A stretch of DNA of 18,357 nt from DATDAH01 sp036525535. Lineage in GTDB: Bacteria > Actinomycetota > Acidimicrobiia > Acidimicrobiales > DATDAH01. Within the stretch, counting starts at the first letter, position 1; every line of letters starts with the position of its first letter. This document shows, piece after piece, positions 1 to 7,901 of this stretch. The stretch spans positions 1 through 18,357 of the forward strand of contig DATDAH010000174.1 in the NCBI GenBank assembly GCA_036525535.1. Direction: 5' to 3'. A model generated the notes under the pieces. The model ran no database searches. It had not been told where the DNA came from and saw nothing but the letters and a program-made list of their open reading frames with translations. The position numbers were made by a program, and so were the translations under genes.

Positions 1-3000
1 ACGTTGATGCCGGCGACCACGACGTTGACCTCGCCGCCCTGCTGCGTGTGCTCGACGAGCCGGCGCAGCACCCGAGCCACCCAGTCGAGGTTCTCGCTGC
101 CTGAGTCCATGGCGATCTTGGCCCCCGCCGAGAGGGCGAACCACTCGACCGGCGCCTGCAACCGCTCGGCCAGATCGATGGCCCCGAGCACCAGTCGACA
201 CTCGCTTTCGGTGATCGACCCCATCGCCTTGGTGGCATCCCCGAGTACGGCGACGCGGGTGAGGCCTTCGGGGTAGCGCTCCGTCGGCGTGCTGACCACA
301 CCGACGACGACACCCGCCTGGTTCTGGCCGGCGGGACGATCGACGGGCACGAGCTGACCGTCGTCGTCGAGATCATGCTCGACGAACGTGCCGCCTTCCC
401 CGCGTAGCAGGGGCAGGAGCTCGTAGGGGTACACCAGGCCTCGGCGGCGGGTCTGGATCAGCTTGCGGGTGTAGTCGTCGAGGGGCTGCATCGGTGCGGT
501 CGGCGGCTCGGTGAGGCGCACCGTGACCCCGCGACCCGGTTCGTATCCCAGGCGCATCACCGTCTCGACAGGCTCCTCCGATCCCGGTCCGGCGAGCTGC
601 CCGCTGACGACGATCTGCTCCAGTCCCAGGCCCTCGGTGAGGGGGGCCAGCCGGCGGGCGACCGCGGTGAGCTCGTCGAGGGGCAGGTCGACGAGGGGCC
701 AGATGTGGAGCAGGACGCGATTCCACTCCAGTCGGTGCGCGCCGGGGAGCTCGGACCGCGCTTGGCGGATGGCGTCCAGGCAGCCGGCGAGGACGTGCTC
801 GACCTCCGGCAGGGCGACGACGCGGCCGGCGTCGTCGCGCACCGGCGTCAGGTCGCGGACCTCGGCGACGGCGATCAGCCGCTGGTCGGACGGGGTGTCT
901 CGGGCGACGCAGTCGAAGAGGTGGATCTCGCCCGGAGCCCGGAGGGGGCGGATCTCGAAGTTCTTCAAGCGCCACATCTGCAGGCGACGGGCGATCATCG
1001 GGTGCAAGCCGCGGAACTTGATGTCCTCGGCGAACGTCTCCGGATCCGGCTCCGACGCCATCCAGTAGGGCCGGGCCCCGTCAACGTCGGCGCGCCGGAA
1101 GGTGAGGAGATCGACATCTGCCCCCGACGGGATCACCGCGACCCGTCGGATCGAGCCGGGCAACGCCGCGCCGGCGAGCAGCTTGCGGAGACGGGCCGCC
1201 TGCGAGTCGGTGTCCACCGTGCTCCCGGCCGGGAACGACAGGTAGAGGTCGACGGTGACGGTGTCGGGCGCGGCGACCGATGCCGCGACCGAGGCCGCGG
1301 TGCCGAGCGCATCGGCGAGACCGTCCTCACGGGCCCGGACCGCGACCACGTGCACGGTGCGGCCGTCGTGGACGTACTCGGCGCGGCACACGTCGGCCGG
1401 GCCGACCCGCTCCACCCGCACGCCCCCCAGGGCGCGGATCTTGTAGTACCGCCTGGTCAGCACGGCCAGAAGGGGGCCGGGCGACTCCGTGTCGGCGAGC
1501 AGGTTCTCCTCGGCCAGGATCGGCCGGAGGGGCAGCGCGCAGTCCACGAGCTGATCCATCAGCTCGGGCCGCTCGTCGGTCGATTCGAGGAGCCCGGCGG
1601 CGAGCTCCTTCATCGTGGCCGAGACCTCGGCCCGTGATCGATCGATGAGCGGACGGTCGAAGCGGCTGTAGCGGACCCCTCGGGCCAGGCCGGCGATCGC
1701 CGGGTAGCGCCGCCGGGTCGACTCGATGAACCGATCCAGTGTCTCGCGCAGCCCGGTCGACGACAGCGGGCCCTCGAGCAGTGCCACCACGATCGGGAGC
1801 TGCTCCTCGCGCCGCTGTTGGGCGACGAAGATGCGCAGCAACGCATCCTCGAGAGCTGGGCTCGGGTCGAGCCCGACCAACCCGTAGTGGGAGAGCGCCC
1901 GCAGCAGTCGGTCGCTGAACCATTGCGGCAGACCCTCGCGCTCGACATCGAGCGATCGCAGGTACGTGTTGAGGTGCTCCGGGGAGGCGCGCGTCTCGCT
2001 GGTGTCGGCGTCCAGGTCGCGGCGCTCGGGGGCGAGGGCGCAGAGATCGGCGAAGGCGTCGAGGATCGCCAGCGCGTCGGCGCCCGAACGATCGTCGTCG
2101 TCCAACAGACGGAGGGCGGCGGAGGTCGGGACGTCGAAGCCGAGGACGGAGGCAAGGACCAGATCGAGCCCAACGTCCGCCGCCGGGTCCGCCCGCAGGT
2201 CCGCGAGGGCGATGCGATCCGTCACGGGCTTGGCGGCATCGTCGTCGCCGACCGGTTCGATCCGGAACAACGGCGCGCCGGCGTCGACCTGCACGTTGCG
2301 GGCGACGAAGACGTCGCGGACCCGACCGCTCACCGGTGCCGAGATGGCGATCTCCATCTTCATCGCCTCGACGACCGCCAGGCGGCTGCCCGCCTCCACG
2401 ATGTCGTCGGGGGCGACATGGACGCCGACGACCAGAGCCGCCGCCGGGGCTCGGACGATGCCGGCGTCGTCCCGGGAGAAGCGGTGAGCGACGCCGTCGA
2501 CTTCGATCAGGTGGTCGCTCCCCTGTGTCGAGGACACGACCATGAAGGTGCGCCCGCCGATCGTGAGCCGGCAGCGGGCCCGCCCCATCGGCTCGACCTC
2601 CACGACCGTCGTGATGCCATCGAGCTCGACCTCGTAGCGGGTCGGGCCGACGCGCCGGACGGTGACCCGGCACGACTGCCCACCATGACGCAGCTCGACC
2701 TCCCGACCGATCTCGGTGTCGGCCTGGGGGCGGCCGCGACTCGCCCAGCTGAGGAACGCGGCGCGATCGAGCGCCGACTGGAGCTCGACGGCGTCGAGCG
2801 CGGCGGCGACGAGGGCGACATCGGCCAGGCGCGTCGGCAGGTGCTCGTCGGCTGCGGTGAGCCGGTCGAGCCACCCGGTGTCAACCGCGCCATCGCGCAC
2901 CTCCGGGCGGGCCAGGAGGTCGAGGAGGAAGGACTTGTTCGTGGTCCCGCCGCGCACCAGCACCGTGGTCTGCGACAGCGCCCGGTTGAGGCGGGCCAGC

Positions 3001-4229
3001 GCTTCGTGACGGTTGCTGCCGCGGGCGATGATCTTGGCGATCATCGAGTCGTACTGCGCCGGGATCACGTCACCTTCGGCCACGCCGGTGTCGACGCGGA
3101 GGCCGGGTCCGACAGGGAACGTCACCGTCTCGATGGTGCCCGGTGCGGGGGCGAAGGCGCGCTGGGGATCCTCGGCGTTCAGTCGAGCTTCGATGGCGTA
3201 GCCGACGGTCGGAGGCGGATCGCCTTCGAGTCGGCCCCCACCGGCCACGTGGATCTGCAGCTTGACCAAGTCGAGCCCGGTCGTGAGCTCGGTGACCGGA
3301 TGCTCCACCTGAAGGCGGGTGTTGACCTCGAGGAACGCGAACCGCCGTTCGGCCGGTTGGAAGAGGAACTCGACCGTCCCCGTGTTCTCGTACTCGGCCG
3401 CCTTGGCCAAGCGGACCGCGGCGGCCCGCAGGTCGCGATCCTCCTCGGGCGTCAACGCGATGCACTGCGATTCCTCGATGACCTTCTGGTTGCGTCGCTG
3501 CATGCTGCAGTCGCGGACACCGACCGCCCACACCGTGCCGTGGGTGTCGGCGACGACCTGTACCTCGACATGACGGGCATCGGTCACGACCCGCTCCATG
3601 AAGACGGTGGCGTCGCCGAACGCCTTGAGCCCCTCCGCTCGGGCACTGGAGAAGGCCTCGGCCAGTCCGTCGTCATCGTCGACCCGCCGGATCCCGCGGC
3701 CCCCGCCGCCTGCCGTTGCCTTGATCATCAGCGGATACCCGATCGCGGCGGCGTGCCGGCGCGCCTCGTCGATCGACCCGACGGGTCCGCCGCTCCACGG
3801 CGCGACCGGCACCTCGGACTCCTCGGCCAGCAGCTTGGCCGCGATCTTGTCGCCGAGCCGGCGCATGACGGGCGGACGGGGACCGATGAACACGATGCCG
3901 AGCCGTTCACACAGCTCGGCGAACTCCGGACGCTCGGCTACGAACCCCCACCCGACCCACGCCGAGTCGGCCCGCGCCGCGACCAGCGCCTGCTCCAGGG
4001 CGTCGAGGTCGAGATAGGGGCTTCCCGCATCGGGCGGCCGCCCGTCGTCGATGCACACCGCCTCGTCGGCCTCGCGCACGAACATCGCGGACTGTTCCGC
4101 CCTCGTGTGCAGCGCGATCGCCCGAATGTCGTCGCCGTGCTCGTGGCGCAGCTCCCGCACGGCGTTGACCAGCCGCATCGCGGCCTCGCCGCGGTTGACG
4201 ATGGCGACGCGGCGGAGCCCTCGATCCAT
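1..4229 (-). CDS. Single-chain biotin-dependent acyl-CoA carboxylase, eukaryotic ACC-like (3' end outside window)
   Basis: An uninterrupted minus-strand frame of 1409 codons starts at ATG 4229-4227 and runs off base 1. The N-terminus (MDRGLRRVAIVNRGEAAMRL) is a biotin carboxylase start. The Gly-rich ATP-grasp loop GGGGRGIRRV and the catalytic strand EVNTRLQVEH (residues 301-310) follow. The biotin carrier motif EAMKMEI places the biotinyl lysine at residue 624 (bases 2358-2360). After it comes a long central region, including LNTYLRSLD and LAVLTRRYYKI (about 921). At about 1071-1096, FRGLHPMIARRLQMWRLKNF and FEIRPL resemble the segment just before the carboxyltransferase in eukaryotic acetyl-CoA carboxylases. 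SAGAKIAMDSG (1367-1377) matches the start of the carboxyltransferase core (yeast-type NSGARIGMAEE). The order BC-BCCP-central-CT is that of eukaryotic ACC, not of separate bacterial AccA/B/C/D subunits. The protein should carboxylate an acyl-CoA with ATP and bicarbonate in the cytoplasm; the substrate is unknown. No Shine-Dalgarno is obvious before the ATG, and the gene follows the crotonase gene by 34 bases, so coupled expression is likely. Some 300-500 C-terminal residues are probably missing. Confidence 0.86.
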   Translation of the reverse strand, partial: MDRGLRRVAIVNRGEAAMRLVNAVRELRHEHGDDIRAIALHTRAEQSAMFVREADEAVCIDDGRPPDAGSPYLDLDALEQALVAARADSAWVGWGFVAERPEFAELCERLGIVFIGPRPPVMRRLGDKIAAKLLAEESEVPVAPWSGGPVGSIDEARRHAAAIGYPLMIKATAGGGGRGIRRVDDDDGLAEAFSSARAEGLKAFGDATVFMERVVTDARHVEVQVVADTHGTVWAVGVRDCSMQRRNQKVIEESQCIALTPEEDRDLRAAAVRLAKAAEYENTGTVEFLFQPAERRFAFLEVNTRLQVEHPVTELTTGLDLVKLQIHVAGGGRLEGDPPPTVGYAIEARLNAEDPQRAFAPAPGTIETVTFPVGPGLRVDTGVAEGDVIPAQYDSMIAKIIARGSNRHEALARLNRALSQTTVLVRGGTTNKSFLLDLLARPEVRDGAVDTGWLDRLTAADEHLPTRLADVALVAAALDAVELQSALDRAAFLSWASRGRPQADTEIGREVELRHGGQSCRVTVRRVGPTRYEVELDGITTVVEVEPMGRARCRLTIGGRTFMVVSSTQGSDHLIEVDGVAHRFSRDDAGIVRAPAAALVVGVHVAPDDIVEAGSRLAVVEAMKMEIAISAPVSGRVRDVFVARNVQVDAGAPLFRIEPVGDDDAAKPVTDRIALADLRADPAADVGLDLVLASVLGFDVPTSAALRLLDDDDRSGADALAILDAFADLCALAPERRDLDADTSETRASPEHLNTYLRSLDVEREGLPQWFSDRLLRALSHYGLVGLDPSPALEDALLRIFVAQQRREEQLPIVVALLEGPLSSTGLRETLDRFIESTRRRYPAIAGLARGVRYSRFDRPLIDRSRAEVSATMKELAAGLLESTDERPELMDQLVDCALPLRPILAEENLLADTESPGPLLAVLTRRYYKIRALGGVRVERVGPADVCRAEYVHDGRTVHVVAVRAREDGLADALGTAASVAASVAAPDTVTVDLYLSFPAGSTVDTDSQAARLRKLLAGAALPGSIRRVAVIPSGADVDLLTFRRADVDGARPYWMASEPDPETFAEDIKFRGLHPMIARRLQMWRLKNFEIRPLRAPGEIHLFDCVARDTPSDQRLIAVAEVRDLTPVRDDAGRVVALPEVEHVLAGCLDAIRQARSELPGAHRLEWNRVLLHIWPLVDLPLDELTAVARRLAPLTEGLGLEQIVVSGQLAGPGSEEPVETVMRLGYEPGRGVTVRLTEPPTAPMQPLDDYTRKLIQTRRRGLVYPYELLPLLRGEGGTFVEHDLDDDGQLVPVDRPAGQNQAGVVVGVVSTPTERYPEGLTRVAVLGDATKAMGSITESECRLVLGAIDLAERLQAPVEWFALSAGAKIAMDSGSENLDWVARVLRRLVEHTQQGGEVNVVVAGIN

Positions 4230-4263
4230 CGACGGCGATGCTAGGTGACGAGCTCGGGGCCGC

Positions 4264-5142
4264 TCAGGGCTCGGGGACCTCGAAGTGGGCGTCGCGCAGG
4301 GCGAAGGCCTCCTTGGTCCCGTGCTCGGCCCGGGCCTTGACGAAGTTGAACTCGCCGTCGTCGAACTGCAGGTTCGTGCCATAGGCGTGCAGGAGGGGGC
4401 TGAGCACCTGCTCGCCCTGGTACGCCGACAGCTGCTCGATCAGGCGGAACGCCTCCTTGGCCAGCACGATCCCGTCCGCCGGCATCCGCGACGCCTTCTC
4501 GGCCCACCACGCCGCCCGGGTCGTGACCGCGTCGGCCTCGACGACCTCGGTGAACACACCCAGATGGGCGATCTCGCCGGCTTCGATGGTGTCGCCGGTG
4601 AGCAGCAGGCGTCGGGCCAACACCGGTCCGAGACGGTGGAAGAAGAGGTGCAGTGACCCGAGGGCCGGGCCCAGGAACCGGGTGGCGGGCATGCCGAGCT
4701 TCGTGTCCGACGCCACCACCGAGATGTCGGCCATGAGCGCCAGCTCGAAACCCCCGCCGAGGGCGAAGCCGGCGATCTCCGCCACCGTCACCTTCGGGTA
4801 GCCGAGGAACGACTGGTAGAAGTCGAACGTCTGGCGGTCGACCAGCACACGACGTCGTTGGCTCGGCCGCCGTCGCTTGGCGCCGTTCTCGCGGCGGTCC
4901 TTCTCGCCGTCGCCGTACCAGGCGTAGGCATTGTTCATGTCGGCGCCGGTGCTGAACACACCGCCCTCGCCGCGAAGCACCACGACCTTGGTGTCGTCGT
5001 CGTAGGCGAGCTCGTCGAGGTACGCGCCCATCTGCTGGCGCATCGCGGGGTCGTAGGCGTTCTTCCGGCTGGGGTTGTCCAGCGTGATGCGAGCGATGCC
5101 GGAGCTGTCGTCTCGCTCCATGACCACTCGACCGTCGGTCAC
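4264..5142 (-). CDS. Enoyl-CoA hydratase/isomerase family protein (crotonase fold)
   Basis: A 292-residue crotonase. It has a GTG start at 5142-5140 preceded by AGGAGG (5155-5150) with a 7-base spacer, which settles the start. Family landmarks are ARITLDNPSRKNAYD (residues 17-31), the first oxyanion segment GVFSTGADM (61-69) and the second GFALGGGFELALMADI (125-140). The first catalytic glutamate of classical hydratases is present (Glu133, GGGFELA). The second, normally in a QPE motif, is Ala153 (GMPATRFLG), so simple syn-hydration of enoyl-CoA is doubtful; isomerase, hydrolase or lyase chemistry is possible. Residues 76-100 form a basic, Arg-rich insertion (KDRRENGAKRRRPSQRRR) that is unusual between the two oxyanion segments. 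It heads the minus-strand transcript with the carboxylase gene 34 bases downstream, which suggests they act on the same CoA ester. Family assignment is firm; the reaction is not. Confidence 0.87.
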   Translation of the reverse strand: MTDGRVVMERDDSSGIARITLDNPSRKNAYDPAMRQQMGAYLDELAYDDDTKVVVLRGEGGVFSTGADMNNAYAWYGDGEKDRRENGAKRRRPSQRRRVLVDRQTFDFYQSFLGYPKVTVAEIAGFALGGGFELALMADISVVASDTKLGMPATRFLGPALGSLHLFFHRLGPVLARRLLLTGDTIEAGEIAHLGVFTEVVEADAVTTRAAWWAEKASRMPADGIVLAKEAFRLIEQLSAYQGEQVLSPLLHAYGTNLQFDDGEFNFVKARAEHGTKEAFALRDAHFEVPEP

Positions 5143-5187
5143 CGAAGGGCCTCCTGAGGCAGGATTCTTGGCGTGGATGTGGTGATG

Positions 5188-5216
5188 ACCGTACGCTTAA
5201 CATCTACATGTTTCAA
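5188..5216 (-). promoter_or_regulatory. Candidate sigma70-type promoter for the crotonase-carboxylase transcript
   Basis: Read on the minus strand there is TTGAAA (5216-5211), a 17-base spacer, then TACGGT (5193-5188). This is a good -35 and a TANNNT-type -10 at the ideal spacing, in a relatively AT-rich patch of an otherwise GC-rich window. Transcription would begin near 5181, giving a leader of about 40 bases before the GTG at 5142. No equally good promoter is visible for the plus strand; TAACAT (5198-5203) could be a -10 but lacks a convincing -35. Pattern match only. Confidence 0.45.
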
Positions 5217-5217
5217 G
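5196..5217. promoter_or_regulatory. Imperfect inverted repeat, candidate operator between divergent operons
   Basis: AACAT (5199-5203) and ATGTT (5208-5212) are exact inverted copies around a 4-base centre (CTAC). The arms extend imperfectly outward to CTT (5196-5198) and AAG (5215-5217) with a two-base offset. The repeat covers the -35 and much of the spacer of the candidate minus-strand promoter and sits about 25-45 bases upstream of the plus-strand start. That is where a TetR-, GntR- or MarR-type repressor could control both directions. No regulator gene lies in the window. An inverted repeat this short could arise by chance. Confidence 0.35.
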
Positions 5218-5228
5218 TGAGCACTCTC

Positions 5229-5235
5229 GGGGAGG
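5229..5235 (+). promoter_or_regulatory. Shine-Dalgarno that selects the ATG at 5240
   Basis: GGGGAGG lies 4 bases before ATG 5240 but only 1 base before the in-frame GTG at 5237. The ATG is therefore the better start for the short acyl-CoA dehydrogenase. Confidence 0.6.
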
Positions 5236-5239
5236 TGTG

Positions 5240-6220
5240 ATGGAGTTCGGCTTGGATCCGGGTCAGGTCGAGCTCCAGCAGACCGTTGAGCGGTTCTTCG
5301 CGGACCGGTTCCCGCTCGCCGGTGTGGGTGATCGTGAAGGGGCACCGGTAGACCGCGGGACCTGGGCGGCTCTGGCGGCGATGGGCCTGTTCGGGCTCGT
5401 GACGGCCGAGGATGCGGGCGGGAGCGGCCTCGGCGTGCTCGAGGCCGCACTGACCTTCGAGCAGGTGGGGTCGTACCTGGTTCCGGGCCCACTGCTCTGG
5501 ACCGTTCTCGCCGCGCCGCTCGTCGACGGCGCCGCGTCGGGAGATCGGATCGTGGGTGGGATCGAGGCCGACTCGATCGAGGACGGATGTGCCGCAGTGG
5601 AGCACGCAACCGACCTCGACGTGCTCCTCGTCGTCGAGGAGGACCGGGTCATCGCCCACCGCACCACCGACCTCGCGCCACCGGAGCCCCTTTCGCCGCT
5701 CGACCCGCTCACACCGGTCGGCCGGTTCGTCGGCCTCGGTGGGGGCGAGGTCGTGGGCGGCGCCGACGCGGCCACCGAGCTTTGGCGACGGGGCGCCGTC
5801 CTGGCCGCGGCCGTGCTCGTCGGCGTGGCCTCCCGCGCCCTGGAGACCGCCCGCGCCCACGCCCTTGAACGGCACCAGTTCGACGTCCCAATCGGCTCGT
5901 TCCAGGCGATCAAGCACCTCCTGGCCGACATGTACGTCGCCACGAGCCTCGCCCGGAGCTCGACCTACGCGGCGGCTGCCGTCCTCGACGATCCCCGGGC
6001 GGATGAACCCGGCCGATCGGCCGCGTCGGCCAAGCTCCTCGCCGCCGACGCCGCCATCAACGGTGCCGGCACCGCCGTCCAGGTCCTCGGGGGGATGGGC
6101 TTCACCTGGGCCATGCTCCCGCACTACCTGCTCAAGCGGGCGTGGATCCTCGAGCAGGCCTTCGGGTCGGCCGACGATCACGCCCTGCGGCTGGGCTCGA
6201 CGCTCGTGCCGTCGCCATGA
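5240..6220 (+). CDS. Short acyl-CoA dehydrogenase family protein, probably non-catalytic or partner subunit
   Basis: 326 residues, against about 380-400 for a full acyl-CoA dehydrogenase. The N-terminal helical domain is recognisable (AALAAMGLFGLVTAEDAGG, about 43-61), as is the C-terminal one: ALERHQFDVPIGSFQAIKHL (208-227), LADMY (228-232), GGMGFTWAMLPHYLLKRAW (284-302). The middle beta domain is reduced: residues 95-170 are poorly conserved, and the usual flavin-contact motif (W-C-Q-x-F-S-E-P-x-A-G-S-D, present in the two longer paralogues here) is absent. The C-terminal catalytic EGTS/GTSQIQRN segment is also missing, replaced by EQAFGSADDHALRLG. In actinobacterial steroid catabolism such short proteins pair with a full-length subunit in alpha2beta2 enzymes, so I infer a partner role with the dehydrogenase at 9370 or 15555. 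It is the first gene of the plus-strand operon. A non-redox role cannot be excluded. Confidence 0.85.
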   Translation: MEFGLDPGQVELQQTVERFFADRFPLAGVGDREGAPVDRGTWAALAAMGLFGLVTAEDAGGSGLGVLEAALTFEQVGSYLVPGPLLWTVLAAPLVDGAASGDRIVGGIEADSIEDGCAAVEHATDLDVLLVVEEDRVIAHRTTDLAPPEPLSPLDPLTPVGRFVGLGGGEVVGGADAATELWRRGAVLAAAVLVGVASRALETARAHALERHQFDVPIGSFQAIKHLLADMYVATSLARSSTYAAAAVLDDPRADEPGRSAASAKLLAADAAINGAGTAVQVLGGMGFTWAMLPHYLLKRAWILEQAFGSADDHALRLGSTLVPSP

Positions 6221-6246
6221 CCGCCACCGGCTGCTAGGGAGGTCCG

Positions 6247-7050
6247 ATGGAGCTGGAGACGATCCTGTACGAGGTCGAGGACCGGACCGCGATCATCACC
6301 CTGAACCGGCCCGACCGGCTCAACGCGCTGAGCCCGCAGATGATCGGGGAGCTGCGGGAGGTGTACGCCGCGGCCGAAGCCGACGAGTCGGTGTGGACGC
6401 TGATCGTCACCGGCAACGGACGGGCCTTCTGCACGGGGGCCGACGTGACCGAGATCCCCGAGGACGGCCGGGTCCTCTACGACGAGCCCTACTTGTCCAC
6501 CTACCCGCAGTGGGAGGCGCCGCAGGAGGGAACTCCGCCCTTTCGGACCATGGCCAAGCCCATCGTCACGGCCGTGAACGGGCTCTGCTGTGGGGCGGGG
6601 CTCGACTGGGTCACGACGGGGGACATCACGATCGCGTCCGACCGGGCCGAGTTCTTCGACCCTCATGTCAGCATCGGACTCGTGTCGGGTCGGGAGATGG
6701 TCCGGCTGGCCCGGGTGCTGCCCACCAACGTCGCCATGCGGATCGCGCTCACCGGTCGCCACGAGCGCATGAGCGCCCAGCGGGCCTACGAGCTCGGGAT
6801 GATCTCCGAGGTCGTCGAGCACGATCAGCTCCTGGCCCGGGCCAAGGAGGTCGCCGGCCTGGTCAACCGCAACGCGCCATTGGCGGTCAGGGGGACCCGG
6901 CTGGCCATCCGCAAGAGCCTCGACCTCCCGCTGCAGGAGGCCGAGATCCTCGGGGAGGCCTTCCGCGAACGGGTCGTCCGCACCGACGACGCCAAGGAGG
7001 GCCCGCAGGCCTTCGTCGAGAAGCGAGAGCCCAAGTGGACGGGCTCATGA
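6247..7050 (+). CDS. Crotonase-family protein with Asp/His in place of both catalytic glutamates
   Basis: 267 residues with an ATG start preceded by AGGGAGG (6236-6242, 4-base spacer). Landmarks are AIITLNRPDRLNALS (15-29), oxyanion segment RAFCTGADV (59-67), and GLCCGAGLDWVTTGDI (112-127) followed by AEFFDPHVSIGLVSG (134-148). Aligned with classical enoyl-CoA hydratase (GGGCELAMMCD and FGQPE), the first catalytic Glu becomes Asp120 and the second His140. This argues against ordinary hydration and suggests another reaction on a CoA thioester, such as hydrolysis, isomerisation, retro-Claisen cleavage or decarboxylation. It ends in KREPKWTGS, typical of family C-termini. The next gene's ATG overlaps its TGA (ATGA, 7047-7050), and that gene is a paralogue with the same FFDxHV motif, so the two may form a mixed oligomer. 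Confidence 0.88.
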   Translation: MELETILYEVEDRTAIITLNRPDRLNALSPQMIGELREVYAAAEADESVWTLIVTGNGRAFCTGADVTEIPEDGRVLYDEPYLSTYPQWEAPQEGTPPFRTMAKPIVTAVNGLCCGAGLDWVTTGDITIASDRAEFFDPHVSIGLVSGREMVRLARVLPTNVAMRIALTGRHERMSAQRAYELGMISEVVEHDQLLARAKEVAGLVNRNAPLAVRGTRLAIRKSLDLPLQEAEILGEAFRERVVRTDDAKEGPQAFVEKREPKWTGS

Positions 7051-7901
7051 GCGGCGCGAGCCGATCGGCGGCCAGAAGAGGGCCGCAAGGCGATGAGCCG
7101 TCAGGCGAAGAGCCAGAACCAGAGCGCGACTTCACGACCATCCGCTACGAGACGTCGCCCGACCGCGTCGCCACCATCACGCTGAACCGTCCCGAGGTGC
7201 TGAACGCCTTCGACCGGCAGATGTGCGAGGAGGTCCGAGCCGCCTGGCGCCTCGTCAAGGACGACCCCGAGGTCCACGCCGTGGTCCTGCGGGCCGAGGG
7301 CGACCGGGCGTTCTGCGCCGGCCTCGACGTCACCAAGAGCTACGGCCAGCCCGACGACGTGTGGAACCACGAGGACCCGGGTGAGCTGCTGAGCCCCAAG
7401 TGGCAGAAGGTCTGGAAGCCGGTGGTCTGTGCCGTCCAGGGGCTGTGCACGGCCGGCGCGTTCTACTTCGTCAACGAAGCGGACATCGTGATCTGCTCGT
7501 CGGAGGCCACGTTCTTCGACTCCCACGTGACCGCCGGGATGGTTTCCGCGCTCGAGCCGGTCGGCCTGATGCGCCGGATCGGCCTGGCCCAGACCTTGCG
7601 CATCGCCCTCTCCGGCAACGACGAGCGAGTGGGGGCGGAGACCGCGCTGCGCATCGGGCTGGTGACCGAGGTGGTCGGGCGCGACGAGCTCTGGGCGCGG
7701 GCCCACGAGATCGCCGTCGGCATCGCGGCCAAGCCCAGCGCGGCCACCCAGGGCACGGTGCGCGCCATCTGGGAGTCGCTCGACCGGCCGTACCGCGCCG
7801 CCATGGAGCAGGGCCTGCTCTACACCCGGCTCGGGAACCCTGCCGGCATGGCCGAGGTCGCCGAGCACCCACCCCCGAAGACCGAGCCGAGGATTCGTTG
7901 A
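7047..7901 (+). CDS. Crotonase-family protein with Tyr/His in the catalytic positions and a hydrophilic N-terminal extension
   Basis: 284 residues. The ATG lies in an ATGA overlap with the preceding stop. There is no Shine-Dalgarno, so translation is probably coupled, and no other in-frame start precedes the conserved core. Residues 1-28 are an Arg/Gly/Glu/Pro-rich, probably disordered extension that its paralogues lack. The core has VATITLNRPEVLNAFDRQM (41-59), RAFCAGLDV (87-95), GLCTAGAFYFVNEADI (132-147) and ATFFDSHVTAGMVSALEP (154-171). Alignment puts Tyr140 and His160 at the two catalytic Glu positions. It closely resembles the protein at 16897 (shared HAVVL, WKPV, NEADI/GEADI, FFDxHV and QGTxxAIW segments), so the two probably arose by duplication. 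The substrate is presumably a CoA thioester from this pathway; the reaction is unknown. Confidence 0.87.
   Translation: MSGASRSAARRGPQGDEPSGEEPEPERDFTTIRYETSPDRVATITLNRPEVLNAFDRQMCEEVRAAWRLVKDDPEVHAVVLRAEGDRAFCAGLDVTKSYGQPDDVWNHEDPGELLSPKWQKVWKPVVCAVQGLCTAGAFYFVNEADIVICSSEATFFDSHVTAGMVSALEPVGLMRRIGLAQTLRIALSGNDERVGAETALRIGLVTEVVGRDELWARAHEIAVGIAAKPSAATQGTVRAIWESLDRPYRAAMEQGLLYTRLGNPAGMAEVAEHPPPKTEPRIR

Noticed and set aside
1327..2874. Long minus-strand open frame of 515 codons inside the carboxylase
   Set aside because: Extremely Arg/Pro-rich with no family motif. It is an out-of-frame shadow of the carboxylase frame, which shows the intact biotin site.
1818..4244. Plus-strand open frame of 808 codons opposite the carboxylase
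   Set aside because: No recognisable domain and antisense codon composition. The opposite strand encodes well-conserved biotin carboxylase and carrier motifs, so this is a GC-driven shadow.
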